In this document: one piece after another, positions 9,641-14,410 of the stretch | Numbering within the stretch: the first letter of the stretch is position 1 | How the letters are laid out: each line of letters begins with the position of its first letter | Origin: Larix sibirica | Taxonomy: Eukaryota > Streptophyta > Pinopsida > Pinales > Pinaceae | Direction of reading: 5' to 3' | Assembly (NCBI GenBank): GCA_004151065.3 | Contig: NWUY0300047793.1 | Span: 9,463-23,872 of the forward strand | DNA: 14,410 bases | The notes under the pieces: model-generated | What the model was told of the DNA's origin: nothing | Database searches by the model: none | What the model saw: the letters and a program-made list of their open reading frames with translations, nothing else | Translations under genes and position numbers: made by a program

Positions 9641-9934
9641 TGGACTGAAATAAGTGAAGGGATTAAGATGGAGAATCTTTGGGTTGCAAATATTGCAGAA
9701 CAGACCTTGGTTCAGTGGTTTGAAAAACCTAGACTAAATAAGATCAAATGCGTTCCTTTTTTAAAACTTTGGAGAATATGGAGAGCTAGAAACGAAAGAG
9801 TTTTCAAGGACAAAAATACTCCTTCCTTCTAGGTAGCAGCACATGTATTGGCTTTATACTCTTTCTTTAGAGAAAAAGAAAATATTGTAAAGACGAGGAT
9901 TATAAAAATATTAATTCAAAAGTAAAGGGGTGTA

Positions 9935-10330
9935 GGGCGCTTTTTTATGGTGCATGTGAGAATTATATCTGTGGACTGGGAGGTATACTCATTTTTTCTG
10001 ACAATTACAATATAAAATTCAAAGCAAACTGTGGAAGTGGAACTAATAATAAAGAAGAAGGTATGGCATTGGGAACCATCTTAAAATTAGCAATTGAAGA
10101 AGGGGTACATGACTTAGAAGTCTTTGGTGATTCAACTTTCTATACAGAATTTATGAATGGTAAAGAGAAATAAGGAATATGAATCTGCAGGGTATAAGTT
10201 CAAGAATTAGGTTGTTGGCGAGAGCTTATAATACTTTCCGCATATGTCACATTTTCAGAGAAGCAAATGAAAGAGCAAACTTACTGTCAAATGAGGGTCT
10301 CCTTCTTAGCACAGGAACAACTATTATCAC
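9935..10330 (+). other. RNase H domain of LINE ORF2 (decayed)
   Basis: Frame 1 from about 9935 to TAA 10171-10173 reads LFYGAC, GLGGILIFSDN, GSGTNNKEEGMALG and LEVFGDSTFYTEFMNG, the layout of RNase H domains (RVT_3-like) at the end of plant LINE ORF2. A slip at about 10160-10175 moves to frame 3, which continues with RIRLLARAYNTFRICHIFREANERANLLSNEGL. The first catalytic Asp (usual DGA) is Tyr and the last (usual AD) is Asn, while the Asp in GDS and the Glu in KEEG are kept. The domain would have removed RNA from the RNA:DNA hybrid. Confidence 0.85.
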
Positions 10331-10430
10331 AAGAACCAGAAATAGAGTATCAAAAATAAGATGGCAGAGATACTTTTCAGTGAAACACACCAGTGAAACA
10401 TTTGAGGAATGTATTTTGTTTTTCTGTTGA

Positions 10431-10598
10431 ATTTCTCAGTCTGTCGGTTTTTTTTAAACTCTTGCCATAGGAAGGGAAACTCGGTCCGGAAGACCAACCA
10501 TTTCGTTTGTTGGAGAACCTATAACCTCCAAGCGGTGCCATTATGGACGAAATATTATTCAATATAACTGTGCAGAAGTTATTGCAACACACGGGAGG
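10431..10598. other. Non-coding stretch after the LINE
   Basis: No gene is supported here. It contains a short T run near 10449-10456 and a more GC-balanced stretch near 10470-10560. No LINE poly-A tail is seen on the plus strand. A minus-strand ORF of 71 codons (10377-10592) overlaps the LINE end and resembles nothing I know. Confidence 0.4.
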
Positions 10599-10947
10599 CT
10601 AGAACTCTACATCATTCCAAACCCAGGTACTCACAATCCCTGTAGCTCTGTATGCATCGCATTCACAAGGACACACTTCTCCAACTTCCCACGAGGTCGA
10701 TTCACACGCAATGGAAAAATAATTCCCATGTCCTTTAAAAATTAAAGCATAGCTCGCTGGAACAATAATCTGAACAATAATCTTCAACAAAGGAAAGCCA
10801 ACCACACCCTGCAACAAGCGAGAGCTGTCTTTAACTGAAGCCCTTTCGTTAGCTCCACTGAAATTATGTTGCTTCTGCATTCAGTAGGTCGGTGACTCGA
10901 CATATCTTGGCTGCATAACTCCATTCAGCTCTGTACTCCTCCTCCAT
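10599..10947 (-). pseudogene. Unrecognised minus-strand coding-like fragment
   Basis: On the minus strand an ATG at 10947 opens 27 codons (MEEEYRAEWSYAAKICRVTD...) ending at 10864. A second frame from ATG 10880 gives 93 residues to the stop at 10599. The longer product has a hydrophobic stretch near residues 27-46 (GVVGFPLLKIIVQIIVPASY), which could be a membrane segment, and an acidic Cys-containing part (EVGEVCPCECDAY) near the end. Base composition is more balanced than in the surroundings and CpG is present, which hints at former coding sequence. I do not recognise any family. It may be a decayed gene fragment with a frameshift between the two parts, or chance. Confidence 0.3.
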
Positions 10948-11140
10948 TACGCATGCGAGCGGGTGGTGCCCATGTACAACAAAACAATAAAATAAACGTT
11001 AATTATTTATATGATGTTCGTCAGGTATTTCTCAGAGATAACCAGCCTCCACACCCCCTGGTGATGTAAGATATGCATTATAGGTAATGCTATTGCTACT
11101 CTCTTTTTTATTACTTTCCATGCACTTCTTTTTCAAACTT
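10948..11140. other. Intergenic, nothing recognised
   Basis: AT-rich with no ORF or repeat that I can support. Confidence 0.4.
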
Positions 11141-11141
11141 C

Positions 11142-11175
11142 TATGCTCGAGGGAGAATTCCGGAATCCGAGCATA
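11142..11175. repeat. Nested inverted repeat
   Basis: Perfect 8-bp arms (tatgctcg at 11142-11149, cgagcata at 11168-11175) flank 18 bases. Those include a perfect 10-bp palindrome, attccggaat, at 11157-11166. It lies just outside the poly-A end of the minus-strand retroposed sequence. Function unknown. Confidence 0.6.
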
Positions 11176-11207
11176 AATTCCTTCATGGATTTAGATTTTA
11201 GGGTTAG

Positions 11208-11464
11208 TTTTTTTTTTCACAAGAAAAATCTATACTTTATTGATAAGTATATGAAGTGCAGTGATCAGAAAAGTATCCAGCATTACATCCATCAAGAGCC
11301 ACCAAATACTGAGACCATTCCAGGTCTCCCAAGACAGTTCCCAAGCCAAGAACATAATGAAACCGGGATATACCAATCCCCCCAGAGAGTTTAATAACAA
11401 ACAATAGATCCAAAATGTAAATAGTAACCAGTAGAAAAAGAGAAGTAGAAAACAAATCTACCAA
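11208..11464 (-). mobile_element. Possible 5'-truncated retroposed sequence, 3' end with poly-A signal and poly-A tail (minus strand)
   Basis: Read on the minus strand, AATAAA (plus 11236-11241) is followed 18 bases later by A10 (plus 11208-11217). This is the arrangement of a polyadenylated transcript copied back into the genome. A 75-codon ORF covers 11237-11464 on the minus strand, but it reads into the poly-A signal and resembles nothing I know, so it is probably untranslated sequence. It could be a LINE 3' end or a processed pseudogene. The 5' limit is a guess and no target-site duplication was found. Confidence 0.4.
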
Positions 11465-11538
11465 AGACTAGAGCCTCCAAAAAATAACAAGTCCTAAAAC
11501 TAAACAACAAAAATGTTCCAGAAACCCCTAGAGGGAGG

Positions 11539-11592
11539 TAGGGAAGCATCCTACATTTCTTGAATCCTATAGGGAAGCATCCGACATTTCTT
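11539..11592 (+). repeat. Two 23-bp direct repeats, 31-bp period
   Basis: tagggaagcatcc followed by tacatttctt (11539-11561) recurs at 11570-11592 with one mismatch (t/g), 8 bases apart. This could be a local slippage duplication or the scar of an excised insertion. Confidence 0.7.
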
Positions 11593-11711
11593 TTTAATAT
11601 TTCAATGGTTGGCGTCTATAATCACAACAAACTTGCTTCTGAAGTTGACACGCGGGTTTGAAAAATAATGAGATCAATGGAAAACAAATTGGGTGCATTT
11701 GAACTTTATTA

Positions 11712-11730
11712 TGGCGCCAGATGGGGAGTC
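11712..11730 (+). other. Possible LTR-retrotransposon primer-binding site
   Basis: tggcgccagatggggagtc resembles the TGGCGCC-type primer-binding sites seen just inside the 5' LTR of many plant Ty3/gypsy elements. No matching LTR pair, gag or pol is visible in the window, and the expected CA end of an LTR just upstream is not clear. It may be a remnant or a coincidence. Confidence 0.25.
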
Positions 11731-12970
11731 GTCAAGTATATTTAATTTTGAATTTCATTTGTGAGAATTTTTTAGAATCACTAACAACAAACACACTATT
11801 CAATAGACTACAAACAAACTGTGTAAAACAACCAAATAAAAGGAGAAAAATATCATGAGCAATTAGGAGATTTTCTAATAAAAATGTGAGCAGCACAGAA
11901 TGATTCCACATGGATCAGAGGAGGCTTAATATAGCAGGTATATATGCCCCTAGAATTTCCCATTGCTATTTTTTTGAATGCCTTCACATTACCTTTAACC
12001 GTGCCACCAGGAGAAGTGCCCCTCCCAATTCACCAAGTTGCTGATGGCAAGTTCAGTATAGCCTTGAATGAGAGAGAATAGAAACCCTAGATGCCCTTGA
12101 GCAAAAGGTATGAATGAACAAATACAAGAAAAAAAAGCCTACTATGTGTATGGCAGAAATCCTCTCAACTTGACGGTTGTCGAAGCCTATTAAATATTAC
12201 TTGAATTTATACATGTTAAGTGGTGAGTCGGACTTTGGATTTGTTGGACTGAACTCCTACTATGCATGAAAAGGGTTGCAATTCTTGCCATTTACAGGTG
12301 AGGTCATATAATGCCCTCTTGGATTATTTAACCTCTCTATGAAACACATGTTGCACATATAAGTGATGTGAAGGTGTGATCCAAAATATCATTGTTAGAA
12401 GAAACCCATAAGAGCATTAATTAACCATTATTGACGGCGGTTTAAATAATGGATGTGAGAAGGCCCCTTTAATGATCAAATTATACATCTAAGACATCAG
12501 AACACATTAATGACGTTCTAAATGAGTTTCACTTGGTCTTGTTTAGCCCTAATTGGTTTTCCTTAGGTCTCTTAGGAGTCTGCTTGCCCTTTGTACATCC
12601 TCACATACGTTTGGTGGGGTCCACACATACAAGTTCATGATTGCCCTAGTCATTAGTGGCCCAGTGCATAAAACCTAGCCTTAAACCTTATTATTCCTCC
12701 CTCGGCCCACTTAGTCACAATTCCGTGCAAGAGTCACTAATGTTGTGTGAATGATTGAAAACAAACCATTGTTTGGTTTCCACTTCAATGCTGCAACATG
12801 GCCTCCAAAATGAATTGGCTATATACTCCATTGATTATCTTTGAAAATGCAAAAATTCTAGTAATGCGACAAAACATATGGAAATGGATACAAAACACAT
12901 TATACAACTTGATGAGAACCCTCCAAAGTTCTTGTTTTTTTATAAGTTAAATTTAGTCGTTATTTCTACC
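11731..12970. other. 1.2 kb without recognisable genes
   Basis: AT-rich, stop-rich in all frames, with no ORF of note. If 11712 is a true primer-binding site this could be the decayed interior or a solo LTR of an old element, but no protein motif supports that. Short A runs occur near 12127-12136. Confidence 0.4.
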
Positions 12971-13640
12971 TTGAATCGAAAAGTGGTGTTATCGATAGCA
13001 TATTATTATTATTTTCATGGCTAAAATTACAACTTTTTTGAAACCTCGGTTGGTGGCATCCGACACCATTGCAATCAAACCATAAATCGACCCTTGAATA
13101 AAAAAGTGGTGTTATAGATAACACATTTATTTTCTTATTTCTTCAAGGCTAAAATTACAATTTTTTGGGAACCTTGGCTGGTGCCATTGCAATCAAAATT
13201 GTAAATCGACTCACAAATCGACACATTTTTTTTTTATAAAAATTTTGGGGCTGAAATTTCAACTTTTTCGAAACCCCAGTGGGTGTCATTGCAATTAAAA
13301 TTGTAAATTGACCCTTGAATTGAAAAGTGGTTCGCCTAGAATCATCATTGATTTCATTTGGGGTTAAAATTACATCTTGTTTGAAACTCTGACGTCAACA
13401 ACTAGTGTAACTGCAATTAAAACCCTAAAATTACACCTTGCTTAAAACTGTGGCCCTTAAGTGGTGCCTCCATGGCATCCGCATTTTTTTTTGAGGTTAA
13501 AATTATGACTTGTTTGGAAGCATGGCCTTAATAGCTGATGTCGTTACAACGAAAACACCAAAATCAACCCCTGAATCGAAAAGAGGTGTCACCATCGGTA
13601 CTCCTTTCTTTTTTGGTTTACAATTCCAAGCATTTCGAAC
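12971..13640. repeat. Degenerate tandem array, unit about 100-130 bp
   Basis: Recurring landmarks are ttgaatcgaaaagtggtgtt (12971, 13094, 13315, 13571 with changes), ggctaaaattacaac...gaaacc (near 13019, 13147, 13249, 13363, 13494 in decayed form), attgcaatcaaa and aaatcgaccc (13084, 13204, 13305). Spacings of about 120, 120, 100 and roughly 2 x 128 bp suggest five or six diverged units with internal deletions. A 79-codon ORF across 13510-13749 falls partly in the array and is not convincing as a gene. Confidence 0.65.
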
Positions 13641-14010
13641 CACAACTCAAAAGAAAAAAAATGGACTTTATTTTTATTTTTATAAATATCATAGAAAAAA
13701 CATAAAAAAAAACAAATTTGAGGGAAAAACTCACTGTCCAAGAATATGAATGTGAAGCAAATTGAAGTCTGCTAGAGATTCCCCTTAATAAGATCTATGA
13801 TCTCCCTATGCTCAAATTTAAAGCTAATGCTATGATTTGCTATACTTCCTTAAATGTTCCCACTAAGCTAGATCAACTTGTTTATTAGATTCACTATTGC
13901 ATTTGGGGTCCATATTCATTGTCTATACTGATGTCTAAAGTTAAAATTCACTTCTAAATGTTAGAAAGACATCAATTAATCAGGTTTTTAAGAAATATAT
14001 AAGATAAGTT
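13641..14010. other. Intergenic, nothing recognised
   Basis: AT-rich with A runs near 13652-13660 and 13705-13713. No gene or repeat that I can support. Confidence 0.4.
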
Positions 14011-14011
14011 T

Positions 14012-14162
14012 CACTTAAGCAATGTCCTAAATTTGTCCTCGCTTAAGCAAACTTATAGGACATCACTTAAGCAACATCAAGGAGTGTTGCTTAAGCGACG
14101 TGACGATTGCACACATTGATCCATTTTTCTTTTATTTCTTTGTTGTCGCTTAAGTGACGTGA
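14012..14162. repeat. Cluster of five CTTAAG motifs with a perfect hairpin
   Basis: CTTAAG occurs at 14014, 14042, 14066, 14090 and 14149, usually as gcttaagc or cacttaagc. Two form a perfect inverted repeat: cttaagcaaca (14066-14076) and tgttgcttaag (14085-14095) around an 8-base loop. The last two are also direct repeats, cttaagcgacgtga (14090) and cttaagtgacgtga (14149), each with a GACGTG core of the ACGT type bound by plant bZIP factors. Regulatory function is not shown. Confidence 0.6.
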
Positions 14163-14178
14163 AGCTGAATGTATCTAG

Positions 14179-14330
14179 GTTTTTATCTGGTTAAATTTGG
14201 AAAGGTTTAAAACATATTTGGGCGGAACATCTATTTAGTTTTTTCCCAGTTCAATTCGACAAAATTTAAAATATATTCGGATGAAACATCTATTTAGTTT
14301 TTTTTTTGGTTCAATTTGGCAAATATACTT
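14179..14330 (+). repeat. 59-bp tandem repeat, about 2.6 units
   Basis: Units start at 14179, 14238 and 14297 (gttttt...ggttaaatttgg...), and each full unit ends in acatctattta. The third unit is cut short near 14330. Units have diverged by substitution but keep the 59-bp spacing. Confidence 0.75.
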
Positions 14331-14410
14331 TGTGGAAGGATTTTGGAGGGAGAACTTTGATTACGGGTCAAACAAATTGTGGATTAATGAGATCATCCCT
14401 AGCTTGAATT

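Larger units (their letters stand above)
4646..10430 (+). mobile_element. L1-type plant LINE, copy B, complete domain set (ORF1; endonuclease, RT, zinc finger, RNase H)
   Basis: This stretch of about 5.8 kb carries every expected domain of a plant L1-type LINE in the expected order on one strand. ORF1 spans 4646-6238 and ORF2 6333-10430. Both are degenerate. No poly-A tail or target-site duplication is evident after 10430, so the true 3' end is unclear: it may have decayed, been truncated, or been overwritten by later insertions. The 5' untranslated region begins somewhere in 4372-4645. Confidence 0.9.
6333..10430 (+). pseudogene. LINE ORF2 polyprotein, copy B: endonuclease, reverse transcriptase, zinc finger, RNase H (multiply frameshifted)
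   Basis: Domains in order: endonuclease about 6333-7490, in two frames with the same stops as copy A; RT about 7535-8720; thumb and connection about 8720-9440; zf-RVT-type zinc finger 9450-9640; RNase H about 9935-10330. Motif A is KIDLSKVYD, motif B GLRKGCPMS, motif C FVDD, and motif E KYLGFHL. A one-base slip near 8251-8257 splits RT between motifs B and C. Further slips lie in the A9 run at 8961-8969, near 9555-9565, before the RNase H, and near 10160-10175. Extra stops are at 8717, 8810, 9111, 9444 and 9830. Intact homologues make a single ORF2 protein that nicks target DNA and copies the LINE RNA in place. This one cannot be made. Confidence 0.9.

Noticed and set aside
11143-11394. Plus-strand ORF of 83 codons
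   Set aside because: It runs through the palindrome and the T run that marks a minus-strand poly-A tail, so it is unlikely to be coding.
13510-13749. Plus-strand ORF of 79 codons
   Set aside because: It begins within the degenerate tandem array and ends in A-rich sequence. Composition and lack of motifs argue against a gene.
1-14410. A novel defence, toxin or biosynthetic system
   Set aside because: Every sizeable ORF with recognisable motifs belongs to a decayed LINE, and the rest is repeat or unassigned intergenic sequence.

Overview
This window looks like intergenic DNA from a large, repeat-rich plant nuclear genome. It is about two-thirds A+T, has no intact host gene, and is dominated by decayed plant retrotransposons. 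A conifer or other gymnosperm is my best guess, but that rests on the style of decay and not on a diagnostic marker. No CRISPR array, tRNA, rRNA, operon or bacterial-type signal is visible.

Layout. (1) Positions 1-554 hold the decayed C-terminal end of an unrecognised coding sequence. It has an in-frame tandem duplication of 49 codons and a Cys-rich tail resembling the segments that follow the reverse transcriptase (RT) in some non-LTR retrotransposons. (2) Positions 814-4298 are the 5' part of a plant L1-type LINE: ORF1 (DUF4283-type domain plus zinc knuckle), the endonuclease, and RT up to just past catalytic motif A. (3) A two-base gap of N lies at 4299-4300. (4) From 4301 the same sequence starts again, with the last 23 codons of the upstream pseudogene and then the same LINE. 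This copy continues through the rest of RT, the zinc-binding linker and an RNase H domain to about 10430. (5) Positions 10431-14410 carry no convincing gene. They hold a minus-strand unknown ORF, a minus-strand retroposed 3' end (AATAAA plus poly-A), a possible primer-binding site, a degenerate array with a period near 120 bp, a cluster of CTTAAG motifs with a perfect hairpin, and three 59-bp repeats.

The most important observation is structural. 484-4298 and 4301-8130 align end to end: one block stops and the other starts exactly at the N gap. The first ~444 aligned bases differ at about 32 sites (hand count) plus three indels, and the remaining 3371 bases appear identical. That pattern suggests two overlapping contigs laid side by side, possibly from different loci or haplotypes, more than a true tandem duplication. 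If so, the window contains one LINE, not two.

The LINE is dead. It has many in-frame stops, mostly TAG and TGA, and several frameshifts, but its domain order (ORF1; then endonuclease, RT, zinc finger, RNase H) is complete. I found no sign of a previously undescribed functional system.
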